A stretch of 64,000 nt of DNA, taken from NCBI RefSeq assembly GCF_964212655.1, contig NZ_OZ156465.1, positions 4,154,001 to 4,218,000 of the forward strand. Reading direction: 5' to 3'. This stretch comes from Candidatus Thiodiazotropha sp. LNASS1. GTDB taxonomy: Bacteria > Pseudomonadota > Gammaproteobacteria > Chromatiales > Chromatiaceae. The notes under the pieces were generated by a model. The model was not told the origin of the DNA, did not search any database, and was given only the letters and a program-made list of their open reading frames with translations. Below are positions 9,054-17,881 of this stretch, in pieces (positions within the stretch are counted from its first letter, which is position 1; the number at the start of each line of letters is the position of its first letter). Made by a program: the position numbers and the translations under genes.

Positions 9054-10364
9054 ATGAAAACCCTTTTTACCGCCCTCATGGTTTCATCGGTGCTAATAAG
9101 TAGCACCGTATTTGGAGCCATGGACGATGCTGTAATTGAAAAATCCTTTTACCCCTACAAAGATGGCCTGCCGACGGCCGAAGGTTATGAACCGGGTGTT
9201 GAGATAACACAGCAGAATGTTGAGGATTATAAGGCAATTCTCGATGATTTTATGTACCGCTATATCAAGCAGGGCTGGTACACGATAAAAACCTCACCCA
9301 CCACATCCTTCGATTTATATCCGGGTTATGTGGAGGCAACCCGCTCTCATTCAGAAAGTGTCAAGCTAACCCCCGATGGATTGTTGGATGAGTTTGTGGC
9401 TGGGCGTCCTTTTCCGCAGGAGCCGGATACCAACGATCCTGAAGCGGGCCTCAAACTGGTATGGAATTTTCAACGGGGTTTCAATGCCGGAGACAGTGAA
9501 ACCATCAAGCCGTTTTGGTGGACCTTCCGTAACATGAACAATGACAAAGTCGAACGTGTAATCAAGTTCGACTGGCACTTCCTCAACTGGAAACACCGCT
9601 CTCAGTTCGATCCAAAACCCGATATCGAGCCAAATCCGGGGCAAATATTCCGATCTATATACGGTAAGGTGCTTGAACCATTCGATCTGGCCAACACCCA
9701 GTTGCTTATCCATCGTTATGAGAACGATTTGAAACGTGACGATGCCTGGCTCTATCTGGGGTTTCAACGCCGAGTCCGCCGTTTGGCCACCGGGCAGATC
9801 ACCGATGCCTTCCTCGGTACCGATGCCATGATCGAGGACTTTGAGGGGTATAACGGGCGGGTCTCGGACTATGAATGGAAATACCTCGAGACCAAGAACG
9901 TGCTGTTGCCGTTCTACAACCACAATGAGATGGAATTGTCCGACAACCCGGCCAACGACCCTGACGGTTTTCAATTCGTTAAGGTCACCGGCAAAGGCGG
10001 CTGTTTCCCCAAGGTGACCTGGCAGTTGCGCAAGGCCTATGTAGTGGAGGGGCGTCCTAAGGATTCGAATCACCCTCTGAGTAAGCGGATCATATATCTC
10101 GACGCGCAGACCGGCATCATGTCGGTGCTGCTCTCCTATGACAAGAAGGGTGATCCCTGGAAGTATTTCCCAATCGGAAAAACCCACTCCGACAATCACA
10201 TTGCCCGCAACAAAGGAACCGGCGTGGCGATCGATGACTTTGCGGTGTTTCTCGACGAGCAGGCCATGCACTGCACCACCTTGCAGTTCAAGAGCGTAAT
10301 CAATCCGGAAGAAAATCCGCCAGGCATCTTCAGCGTGCAAAATCTGCGCAAGCAGGGTCGTTAA
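9054..10364 (+). CDS. DUF1329 protein
   Basis: 436 residues with a clean signal peptide (MKTLFTALMVSSVLISSTVFGA) and a GGAG ribosome-binding site 28 nt after the DUF1302 gene. DUF1329 proteins have a LolB/LppX-like lipid-carrier fold and almost always accompany DUF1302 proteins. There is no lipobox cysteine, so this one is likely soluble in the periplasm. It probably shuttles a hydrophobic cargo between the RND pump and the outer-membrane barrel. A strong hairpin follows the stop. Confidence 0.88.
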   Translation: MKTLFTALMVSSVLISSTVFGAMDDAVIEKSFYPYKDGLPTAEGYEPGVEITQQNVEDYKAILDDFMYRYIKQGWYTIKTSPTTSFDLYPGYVEATRSHSESVKLTPDGLLDEFVAGRPFPQEPDTNDPEAGLKLVWNFQRGFNAGDSETIKPFWWTFRNMNNDKVERVIKFDWHFLNWKHRSQFDPKPDIEPNPGQIFRSIYGKVLEPFDLANTQLLIHRYENDLKRDDAWLYLGFQRRVRRLATGQITDAFLGTDAMIEDFEGYNGRVSDYEWKYLETKNVLLPFYNHNEMELSDNPANDPDGFQFVKVTGKGGCFPKVTWQLRKAYVVEGRPKDSNHPLSKRIIYLDAQTGIMSVLLSYDKKGDPWKYFPIGKTHSDNHIARNKGTGVAIDDFAVFLDEQAMHCTTLQFKSVINPEENPPGIFSVQNLRKQGR

Positions 10365-10377
10365 AGACTCAGCCATT

Positions 10378-10414
10378 CACACCGCCTGGCAGACAGCTAC
10401 AGCCAGGTGGTGTG
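10378..10414 (+). terminator. Strong hairpin after the DUF1329 gene
   Basis: CACACCGCCTGGC (10378-10390) pairs with GCCAGGTGGTGTG (10402-10414) with one G-T wobble, a 13-bp stem. No T-tract follows, so it may be a processing or mRNA-stability hairpin within the operon rather than a true terminator. Confidence 0.5.
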
Positions 10415-10527
10415 GGATTGATGGATACAAAAAGAGGATGGAATATTATTAGCCTGAGAGTAGTAAGGCCAAATTCCGTCGATCCTCGTGATATGAGCCA
10501 AGCTTTTGACAATTCAAAGGTAGAGCT

Positions 10528-11793
10528 ATGAGTAAAGAGAGTAGCGCTATTGCTGTTTGGAGGAGGCCGGCATTCTGGGTGGCCATGTTCCTGGCCCAGG
10601 CAGGAGCCTTTATCCTGTTCAAGGATCTGGCCGATATCAGCCAGTGGCTGGTTCAGTCTTCCCGCGAATTTACCATGAGTGTTTGGTATAACCGTCATGT
10701 TTTGGCGGCAGTATCGGTAGGGTTGTTAGTGGCCGCGCTGATCATCAGGGGCAGGCATCGGGCAGTTTGCTCCATTTCTCTGTTGTCACTGCTGGTGTTC
10801 CTGTTCGCCTTCAATTTTTACTCCGGAATGATTAATCCGAAGTTGATGTTTCGTGCACAGCAATTCGAGGCGAAATTTGTACCAGTCAAAGAAGCATCTG
10901 ACTATCTGAGGCAAAGTCTGGAAAAGGCGCGGTTCAGCAAGGATGGGTATGTGTCAGTGGATGATATCGAAGTGCTTGTATTGGAAACCGATAAGGGTGC
11001 CTATGCCTACACGGACTACTATTTACTCCAGCCTCATGTTGTTAAGGGCGGCAAGATTGATGGCGAAGAGGTCATCATGACCTATTGCGGTTTGACCAAC
11101 CTCGGTATTGCTTACAGTCCGGTCATCGGTGATCAAAAACTCGATCTTACGGTGATGACTCAGTTAAAGAACAATCTGGTTTTGTTTGATAAAAACAGCG
11201 GGGAAGCGATTCAACAGCTATGGGGTTCAATGGAGCGAAATCCTGACAAAGGGCGTATGAAAGAGTGGCCGACAATCCGCATGCCCTTTGCTTCCTACCG
11301 CAGGCTCTATCCGCAGGGAAAGGTCTTCGTGAATGAACTGCCGTCAATCAGCGAACATCCATTGCTGGCCCTGTGGGACAGGATGGTTCGACATGGCATG
11401 ATGCATCCTGCGGTGAGTTGGCAGCATGATAGTCCTGACACACCCACGTTTCCCACTATCCAGTATAAAGACAAAAGATTGCCAATGAAGCAGATGATCT
11501 ATGCGCTGAATGTCGAGGATGACTATGTGGTCTATACGAAGGAGTTTCTCAGCCAGATCGAAGGTCCGCTGAATGTGGAGATTGGCAACAGGATGGTTGT
11601 GATCGATTACAATATAGAGTTCGATGCGGTCACTGCCTTTTTCAACGATACCCAAAATCCGGTTCGCCAAGTGGATGTCTTCGGCAGAACGGCATCCGGT
11701 TTGAAATTGGAGCGCGTCAATACTTTAAAAAGCAATCTTTTCTGGTTTATCTTCGCGGAGTTTTATCCACATACGGATGTCAACCGGGTCTAA
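10528..11793 (+). CDS. DUF3179 membrane-anchored protein
   Basis: 421 residues. Three hydrophobic segments (about 12-32, 55-72, 78-98) precede a soluble domain with the DUF3179 signature VIMTYCGLTNLG, the position where the family has a conserved cysteine in a TYC motif. The biochemical role of DUF3179 is not established. It lies 163 nt after the DUF1329 gene and 14 nt before the methyltransferase, and probably belongs to the same envelope operon. Start chosen at the ATG preceded by a GGTAGAG-type site. Confidence 0.7.
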   Translation: MSKESSAIAVWRRPAFWVAMFLAQAGAFILFKDLADISQWLVQSSREFTMSVWYNRHVLAAVSVGLLVAALIIRGRHRAVCSISLLSLLVFLFAFNFYSGMINPKLMFRAQQFEAKFVPVKEASDYLRQSLEKARFSKDGYVSVDDIEVLVLETDKGAYAYTDYYLLQPHVVKGGKIDGEEVIMTYCGLTNLGIAYSPVIGDQKLDLTVMTQLKNNLVLFDKNSGEAIQQLWGSMERNPDKGRMKEWPTIRMPFASYRRLYPQGKVFVNELPSISEHPLLALWDRMVRHGMMHPAVSWQHDSPDTPTFPTIQYKDKRLPMKQMIYALNVEDDYVVYTKEFLSQIEGPLNVEIGNRMVVIDYNIEFDAVTAFFNDTQNPVRQVDVFGRTASGLKLERVNTLKSNLFWFIFAEFYPHTDVNRV

Positions 11794-11807
11794 AGGAGGC
11801 AGATTAT

Positions 11808-12455
11808 ATGCAATGCCAATGCAAGACTCCGGAAGGTAATCCGCTCAGGGGGCGTTTCAACTCCTGGTTGTTGGAAAAATTTGAAGATGCTTTTCACGAA
11901 GAAGTCGGTGAACGCAAGGCGCATCTGTTCGCCAATCTGAAAGGTTCGGTCGTCGAAGTGGGTCCGGGCAATGGTGTGAATTTCCGTTATTACCCGAAGG
12001 ATCTTTCAGTTATAGCCATCGAACCCAATCCGTATATGCATGAGCGTCTAAAAGAGTCTGCGCAAACGCATAACGTGGATATGGAACTGATTTCAACCAG
12101 CGCCGAGGTATTGGAGCTTGATGATGCCAGTATCGATGCCGTGATATGTACATTGGTCATGTGCACGATTACAAACCCAGAGATAGCCTTGGCCGAGGTG
12201 CATCGTGTACTCAAACCGGGAGGCCATTTTATTTTTATCGAGCATGTCGCGGCACCAAAAGGGTCAGGTCTGAGGATTGCTCAGGATCTTTTGCAAAGAC
12301 CCTGGCGTTGGCTTTTCGAGGGTTGTCATACGAATCGGGAAACTGCCCGTCTGATTGAGGCCGCAGGATTCGACAAGGTTGAGTATGAGTGTTTTAAGTC
12401 AAAGATTATGCCGCCCCCAATTCTGCCGCAGATTGTAGGTGTGGCGATTAAATAA
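11808..12455 (+). CDS. Class I SAM-dependent methyltransferase, METTL7-like
   Basis: 215 residues. Motif I is VVEVGPGNGVNF (about residue 47), followed by an acidic residue at the end of the second strand (IAIEPN) and a late EVHRVLKPGGHF, all standard for Methyltransf_11. The overall pattern and the cysteine-rich start resemble METTL7-type thiol or lipid methyltransferases, but the substrate cannot be deduced. AAAGGAGG lies 7 nt before the ATG. It closes the envelope operon, suggesting that it modifies the exported compound or a lipid. Confidence 0.8.
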   Translation: MQCQCKTPEGNPLRGRFNSWLLEKFEDAFHEEVGERKAHLFANLKGSVVEVGPGNGVNFRYYPKDLSVIAIEPNPYMHERLKESAQTHNVDMELISTSAEVLELDDASIDAVICTLVMCTITNPEIALAEVHRVLKPGGHFIFIEHVAAPKGSGLRIAQDLLQRPWRWLFEGCHTNRETARLIEAAGFDKVEYECFKSKIMPPPILPQIVGVAIK

Positions 12456-12668
12456 TTAAGCTGTTTTTGTTACCTGATCAGTGTGTGTTTAGTTATTAAA
12501 CATAGTTGCAGTTACGATAGGATTGATGCGTAAATTGCATAGTGTCATTTTACGCAGACACCATAATTTAAGTAACGCTCTCCTTGACATGGAATCGATA
12601 GCAGCAACAGCATGGACAATACCTGACTTATTCAGATGACCTGGTTTGCAGGGCTGCTGTGTTTATTT

Positions 12669-12710
12669 AACTCCTCCTCCTTTTCCTCCGACCAGGGGGA
12701 GTTTTTTTTT
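12669..12710 (+). terminator. Rho-independent terminator / possible attenuator upstream of the moeA-mocA fusion
   Basis: AACTCCTCC (12669-12677) pairs with GGGGGAGTT (12695-12703; one wobble), followed directly by a T-run to 12710. It is 213 nt after the methyltransferase stop and only 65 nt before the next gene's start. The rest of the 320-nt gap has a TTGACA at 12583 without a clear -10, and a hairpin TGCGTAA/TTACGCA near 12527-12556. Its place in the leader of a molybdenum-cofactor gene makes attenuation or a riboswitch conceivable. I cannot match it to the Moco RNA consensus by eye. Confidence 0.65.
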
Positions 12711-12775
12711 ACTGGAATAAAGATGATCGATATCTTCTTTCTGTTTCCTGTTGATCCGGATAGTGGGTGTGAATA

Positions 12776-14434
12776 GTGCGATTCGGTCACATCCATCTGG
12801 TTGATGCGGAAGGTGCAATTCTTGCGCATACCCTGCATGTCGAGGGTGGTGTGCTAAAAAAAGGGCGCTTTTTATCGGAGGATGATTTACATGCACTTGG
12901 AAGAGCGGGCATTACCAAGGTCGTTGCAGCCCGCCTGGATTCTGATGACCTGCATGAAGATACGGCGGCTGATCGAATAGCCAGGGCGGTAGCTGTGAGC
13001 GGTCTTAGAATCGGTGCCGCTTTTACTGGCCGTTGTAACCTTTATGCGGAATCCAAAGGACTCGTGCTCTACCAGCAGGCGCTGCTCGATCGTTTGAATC
13101 TGGTGGATGAGGCGATTACTCTGGCGGCCTTGCCACCGTATCATCCAGTGGTATACCGGCAAATGGTAGCGACCATTAAAATTATCCCTTACGGTGTATC
13201 CGGACTGTTGGTGGAACGAGCAGAGGAGCTGCTCAAGGGGATTGCAGGTCTGATAAAGCTTGCGCCGTTCCAATCAAAAGCTGTAGGGCTGGTACAGACT
13301 CGATTAGCGGGTACCAAGGTAAAGTTATTGGATCGTACGCGAAATACGCTTAGAGCTCGTCTGGAGAGCTGTGGCAGCCGGCTTCACTCGGAGAGTCGTT
13401 GTGCACATGATCCCGCGGGCATAGCCGACTCTTTGCAGCAACTCCTCACTGCTGGATGCGATCTATTGCTGATTGCCGGTGCATCGGCCACTACCGATCG
13501 GCGGGATGTTCTGCCCATGGGGATTGAGTCTGCAGGTGGTGTGGTGGAGCGTCTGGGCATGCCGGTCGATCCGGGAAACCTGCTCGTAATGGGCCGATGC
13601 CAGGGTGACGTGCCTGTGTTGGGACTACCTGGCTGTGCCCGTTCGCCCGCTATCAATGGTTTGGATTTCGTATTACAACGACTACTGGCGGGATTGCCGC
13701 TAACTGCAGAAGAGATTGGTCGAATGGGGGGAGGGGGGTTACTGAAAGGCGTGCCGGGATTCAGATCCTTTCGTACTGATGTGGAACAGGGGGGGGCGGC
13801 GTTGGAGGAAGCAGTCTATCCTGCAGCACCGCGCATTGCGGCACTTGTCCTGGCTGCCGGCAGTTCTGACCGTATGGGAGAACAGAACAAATTACTCCTG
13901 TCAATCTCAGGCAAACCGATGGTCCGACAAGTCGTCGAGCAGGTTTTGGCCTCACAGGCAGATTCCGTCTCAGTTGTACTGGGGCATGAAGCAGGGCTGG
14001 TCGGCAAGTCACTGTCCGACATGGATGTTCACCTTGTAGAGAATCCATCCTTTCGGGATGGACTTAGCAGCTCATTGAAAGCAGGTATCGAAGCCCTGCC
14101 GAATGATGTGGATGGTGTTTTGGTTTGCCTGGCAGACATGCCTTGGGTCAATAGCAGTGACCTCAATCGTTTGATTGCTGGGTACAGTGAACCGGATGGG
14201 CGTTTGGTTTGTGTGCCGACCTGGCAAGGAAAAAGGGGAAATCCTGTACTTTGGGGAAAACGATTCTTCGATGAAATCATGGCCCTTCGTGGTGATCAGG
14301 GAGCCCGAAAGCTTATTGAACGACACATTGATGTACTCTGTGAGGTACCCATGTCTCAATCCGGCGTGTTGCGAGACATCGATAATCAGCAGGAAGCCGG
14401 TCTATTGGCTGGCTCATCGCTGAAGAACGGTTAG
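12776..14434 (+). CDS. Fused MoeA-like molybdopterin-binding / MocA cytidylyltransferase protein
   Basis: 552 residues from a GTG start. The first ~340 residues resemble the MoeA/MoCF molybdopterin-binding fold found fused in many molybdenum-hydroxylase loci. The last ~200 (from about residue 350) are an NTP-transferase domain with the MobA/MocA loop LAAGSSDRMG and the acidic LADMPW motif. MocA makes molybdopterin cytosine dinucleotide, the cofactor form used by bacterial xanthine-dehydrogenase-family enzymes, which agrees with the hydroxylase genes at 19-23 kb. A poly-Gly/loop segment (GRMGGGG) joins the two halves. Confidence 0.85.
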   Translation: MRFGHIHLVDAEGAILAHTLHVEGGVLKKGRFLSEDDLHALGRAGITKVVAARLDSDDLHEDTAADRIARAVAVSGLRIGAAFTGRCNLYAESKGLVLYQQALLDRLNLVDEAITLAALPPYHPVVYRQMVATIKIIPYGVSGLLVERAEELLKGIAGLIKLAPFQSKAVGLVQTRLAGTKVKLLDRTRNTLRARLESCGSRLHSESRCAHDPAGIADSLQQLLTAGCDLLLIAGASATTDRRDVLPMGIESAGGVVERLGMPVDPGNLLVMGRCQGDVPVLGLPGCARSPAINGLDFVLQRLLAGLPLTAEEIGRMGGGGLLKGVPGFRSFRTDVEQGGAALEEAVYPAAPRIAALVLAAGSSDRMGEQNKLLLSISGKPMVRQVVEQVLASQADSVSVVLGHEAGLVGKSLSDMDVHLVENPSFRDGLSSSLKAGIEALPNDVDGVLVCLADMPWVNSSDLNRLIAGYSEPDGRLVCVPTWQGKRGNPVLWGKRFFDEIMALRGDQGARKLIERHIDVLCEVPMSQSGVLRDIDNQQEAGLLAGSSLKNG

Positions 14435-14522
14435 TTCTTAAATCACATGAATCAACGCCCGACTATCCTGTCCGATGAAATAGGGTGGTCAGAAAATCGG
14501 ATCTTATATCGGATTCATAATC

Positions 14523-15752
14523 ATGCCAGGCAAACAGGTGTTTTTCAAAATTCCTCTATTTAAAAGCGGCTTCAGACCCTTCTTTTTGCTCGGCTCCCTG
14601 TATGGTCTTCTACTGATGCTTTTCTGGCTGCCCCTGACAATTGGACTATCCCATGGGATAGGCGGCAGTAGTGGTTTCATGATATGGCATCAGCACGAAA
14701 TGTTGTTCGGTTTTGTTGCTGCAATTGTATGTGGCTTCATCATGACGGCACTGCCAAGTTGGGCAAAATCAAAAGAGATTGACAATGGTAAGCTTGCTCT
14801 TCTGGTTGCAATTTGGCTGGCTGGACGAATAGCCGTAGTAGCCGGAGGGATGGTGCCTAAACCGCTTGTAGGTTTGATCGATCTTGCTTTTCCTGTTGCC
14901 TTTTTGATCATTGCCGGCCCTGAACTGTTTTATGTGAAGAATAGATTTTATCTCCTGCTTTTCCCCTTCCTCCTGGCATTTTTTTTCGGCAATCTGCTTT
15001 TTTATATTGGCATGATTCAATCAGATTTCCTGCTTGCAGGAAAAGGGATACGACTGGGTATATATACAATCATATTTCACTGTACGGTTGTGGGTGGTTT
15101 TCTAACACCGATTTTTACCGAAACAGCACTGCAGGAGAGTCATCCGGGGTGCCATGTTTTCGGGTATCGAATTTGGGATTGGCTCTCATTGATAACGATT
15201 CCGTTACTGGCACTGAGTGACCTACTTGAATTCGATCAGATCTGGCAGGCTGGTTTCGCCTTCTCAAGTGTATTCATCCATGGCATGAGGATGTCGGGTT
15301 GGCGGAGCTCCCGAATCCTTGATAAACCAGTGCTTTGGATTATGCACCTGGGTTACGCTTGGCTAGTCATTGCATTTGCCTTGAAAGGGCTGGAAGATCT
15401 CGGTTTGTTGACAGAAAGTGGGATTTGGGTCCATGCATTTACCGTTGGTACCCTGGGCTCACTGATGATGGGCTTCATGACCCGAATCGTGCTTCGGCAC
15501 ACGGGCCGACCGGTGACTCCCCATCCATTTCTGGTGGTTTGTTACTACCTGATGTTTGTATCAGGATTGGTGAGGGTTTTTGGGAGTGTGGCTGGTGCTA
15601 GCAGTCAATTGTTGATCCTAAGTGCCTTGTTCTGGGCCACGCCCTTTCTGGTATACCTGATTATATATGGGAAAATGTTGGTTCAGCCCAGTTTGCCAGC
15701 AAACAAGCCAGTGCAAAAGCATGAGGTTGAACCCAGTACTACTTCAATGTGA
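14523..15752 (+). CDS. nnrS: NnrS family membrane protein
   Basis: 409 residues of nearly continuous hydrophobic helices (about 12), with the family's histidine-rich start of helix 2 (MIWHQHEMLFGF, about residue 52) and further His/Arg near VLRHTGR. NnrS is a heme- and copper-containing protein first described in nitrite/nitric-oxide metabolism of Rhodobacter and linked in other bacteria to protection against nitrosative stress. It follows the molybdenum-cofactor gene by 88 nt on the same strand. No denitrification genes are in the window, so a stress role is likelier than a direct respiratory role. Confidence 0.88.
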   Translation: MPGKQVFFKIPLFKSGFRPFFLLGSLYGLLLMLFWLPLTIGLSHGIGGSSGFMIWHQHEMLFGFVAAIVCGFIMTALPSWAKSKEIDNGKLALLVAIWLAGRIAVVAGGMVPKPLVGLIDLAFPVAFLIIAGPELFYVKNRFYLLLFPFLLAFFFGNLLFYIGMIQSDFLLAGKGIRLGIYTIIFHCTVVGGFLTPIFTETALQESHPGCHVFGYRIWDWLSLITIPLLALSDLLEFDQIWQAGFAFSSVFIHGMRMSGWRSSRILDKPVLWIMHLGYAWLVIAFALKGLEDLGLLTESGIWVHAFTVGTLGSLMMGFMTRIVLRHTGRPVTPHPFLVVCYYLMFVSGLVRVFGSVAGASSQLLILSALFWATPFLVYLIIYGKMLVQPSLPANKPVQKHEVEPSTTSM

Positions 15753-16005
15753 AATTGTGGGCTTGCTCTGAACCTGGCAGGATGACATTGAAAGGGTACT
15801 ATAAGTCCTGAGCGTTGTGACAGCGTGTGACAGAGATCATTGAAGATGGGCAGTGAATAGGGGATGGGCAATGCCCAGCCTATACAATCTGCGAATTAAT
15901 AACCGAAGTGGCTATGACATGGTTCGATGAATCTCTACTTTAGGTCTAGATGGAACTCGCTGGCATACTGACGCCCATGCCTGACTGATAGACTTAAGTG
16001 AATTC

Positions 16006-17187
16006 CTACAACACGAAGTGAGAACGGTTCGAACCACGGTAAGCTGCATGTAGATAGCAGCTCTGTTCACCCATAGCGACAAGCTTGCGTGCGGCATCAT
16101 CATTTTCTGATGAATCTATAAAGACATGCGTATTAACCGGCCTGGCCTGCGCTGCAGTTTCACCGTCGGCCGTGGCGCTGGGCAGACTAAACCAAGTGTC
16201 TTGCACGATACGATAGTCCGAGAGATCTTGTTTGGCGAGATGTGCATATCGACCGAGCTGTGTCATGAAACAAAAAGATACCCCTGCAGCAACGTATGCG
16301 AGTGCACCCGGTGCACGTTCCGCACCACCGAATCTAGTGGATTCGTCGGCCAGAATTCGGTAAACCCCGCTAACAGGCTTTGACAATTGCACTAGTGTTT
16401 CCTTGATGCCATCGTCCCGTAACGAACATACGCCCCGTAGGTGCAAACTGCGTTTCTGTTCCATGGCAAGCCCTGATCCCGAACCCTGAGAGCCACCAGA
16501 TACGATCATTAAGCCGTCTTCCCCCTTTGAGAGGATTTCCGGAAGATAGCTTTGTACAGAGGCAGGTTCTACGTTGTCGAACAGACACGCAGGGTCGTCA
16601 ACTTTGTATCCCGTAGCGGCGATTGCTTTATCCAACTCTACATCAACACCGTTTTTGCTTAGCAGAAAACGACTGTTCAGGACACTGGACATAATGGCAA
16701 TTGCTGGAGAGGCAGCCATGGCAAGCACGCCCAGTTCATTTAGCATACCCTTTGAAGTTTCCGCGTCAATTTCGAATTTGACCCGTACAGGCATGGCGGA
16801 GCCAGTCATTGTGCCTTTTGCAATGGAACCTTCCATGGCATAGTAACTGTCGACCGTGACCTTGATGTCGCCAACCGAGATGTTTCGCTGCCGCACTAGG
16901 GCCTGTACTTCCGAAACAAGTGAAACGGCCAGTCCGGTAGTGAAGTAGGCGAGGGGAAACGGTGCCAGGTCAGTGCCATTCAGCCAGGGCCCTTCGTCAC
17001 AGACGATACGCCAGGTCGTGCCGGTCGGTCCGTACATGACAAGGGCTTCTTTCTGAAAACCTTCCATTGCACGTGTCACCGTCCGTACACGGATTTCTGT
17101 GTCGCTCGCTAAGTCTTCGAATGGTAACTCGGAGTTCGTTGCTGTCTTGAATACGAATGGATAGGGATTATCTAGGATGGATGACAT
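16006..17187 (-). CDS. OsmC-like family protein, tandem domains
   Basis: 393 residues. The first half (about 60-190) and the last part (about 255-390) both look like OsmC/Ohr folds, each with a buried helix start similar to ALAYVAAGVSFCFMTQLG or PLAYFTTGLAVSLVSEVQ, and the C-terminal EQSCYLHAAYR resembles the OsmC resolving-cysteine helix. The first copy has no cysteine at the peroxidatic position, so only the second could be redox active (C at FCFMTQ and C at SCYLH). GAGG precedes the ATG. It lies alone between nnrS and a divergent small gene; the 253 nt after nnrS (15753-16005) show no further gene. Substrate unknown; thiol-peroxide detoxification is a family-based guess. Confidence 0.65.
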   Translation of the reverse strand: MSSILDNPYPFVFKTATNSELPFEDLASDTEIRVRTVTRAMEGFQKEALVMYGPTGTTWRIVCDEGPWLNGTDLAPFPLAYFTTGLAVSLVSEVQALVRQRNISVGDIKVTVDSYYAMEGSIAKGTMTGSAMPVRVKFEIDAETSKGMLNELGVLAMAASPAIAIMSSVLNSRFLLSKNGVDVELDKAIAATGYKVDDPACLFDNVEPASVQSYLPEILSKGEDGLMIVSGGSQGSGSGLAMEQKRSLHLRGVCSLRDDGIKETLVQLSKPVSGVYRILADESTRFGGAERAPGALAYVAAGVSFCFMTQLGRYAHLAKQDLSDYRIVQDTWFSLPSATADGETAAQARPVNTHVFIDSSENDDAARKLVAMGEQSCYLHAAYRGSNRSHFVL

Positions 17188-17329
17188 GTTTCAATTGACC
17201 TCGCTAACGATAAAACCATCAGTAGATCGTAGCTCGTCTTTTTCCGGAGAATACCATTTGTGTGCATTATGCTTTGTTGTCAGCGCAAAATGCATTTTAC
17301 TTGGCTGCTCTGCTGCACACAGGAGAATT

Positions 17330-17356
17330 ATGGCTATATACGACTCATCCGGGTAA
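17330..17356 (+). other. Nine-codon open frame with strong Shine-Dalgarno (possible leader peptide)
   Basis: AGGAG at 17321 is followed 4 nt later by ATG and a frame reading MAIYDSSG then TAA. It lies 126 nt upstream of, and out of frame with, the unknown gene at 17482. The ribosome-binding site is far better than that of the downstream gene. It may be a leader peptide, or the intact first codons of a gene whose 5' part has been frameshifted. Confidence 0.3.
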
Positions 17357-17481
17357 CGAGAAACATGATGGTTTCATTGCAAATGTCTCAGCTGGGCCGT
17401 GAGTTACCTATCCCTTTCTACTTGGGAATGACTGCTTTTAATATGTTATGCTACCCATCTCGCCTGCAATTGGGATTAACT

Positions 17482-17835
17482 ATGATAAATGTCGGCTGTG
17501 TATTATATACAAAAGGCGAAGAGCCAGGATCACTCAATGCCAAGTGGTGTCATCCTCTTTTCGGTAAAGGTGTATTTGGGACAGGAAAAGCAACAGGTGG
17601 ACCAGTAGAAGGTTTCGTAGGCCGATATCAAATACAGTATTTTGATGCCGAAGGTAATCATATAGCAGGTTTTGAATTAGATATTAAAAAAGATAGCGAG
17701 TATTACGAGTTGGCGTGGATAGATAACGGAACAGTTCTAGATCGAGGTATTGGCATGGAGGTTTCAGAAGGTCTTGCTGCGGGCTGGCGCCGTATCAAAG
17801 ATACACCTCCACAGGATTTTGAAACTCAGGAGTAA
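17482..17835 (+). CDS. Small conserved-looking protein of unknown function
   Basis: 117 residues from the ATG at 17482; an in-frame extension back to 17260 exists but looks non-coding. The body has repeated aromatic/Gly patterns (EGFVGRYQIQYFDAEGN, YYELAWIDNG, GLAAGWRRI) suggestive of a small antiparallel beta barrel or sandwich. There is no signal peptide or membrane segment. Codons are A/T-rich (several AAA/GAT/TTT runs) compared with the neighbouring genes, which may mean transfer. I do not recognise a named family. It sits between the OsmC-like gene (divergent) and xdhC (convergent). Confidence 0.6.
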   Translation: MINVGCVLYTKGEEPGSLNAKWCHPLFGKGVFGTGKATGGPVEGFVGRYQIQYFDAEGNHIAGFELDIKKDSEYYELAWIDNGTVLDRGIGMEVSEGLAAGWRRIKDTPPQDFETQE

Positions 17836-17881
17836 CTTTCAGCTCAATGCCGCTAGCAGCTGAAAATCATTTTATTCACTG

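Noticed and set aside
17260-17481. In-frame 74-codon extension of the unknown small gene
   Set aside because: The residues are rich in Cys/Met with no pattern, and no ribosome-binding site precedes the start at 17260.
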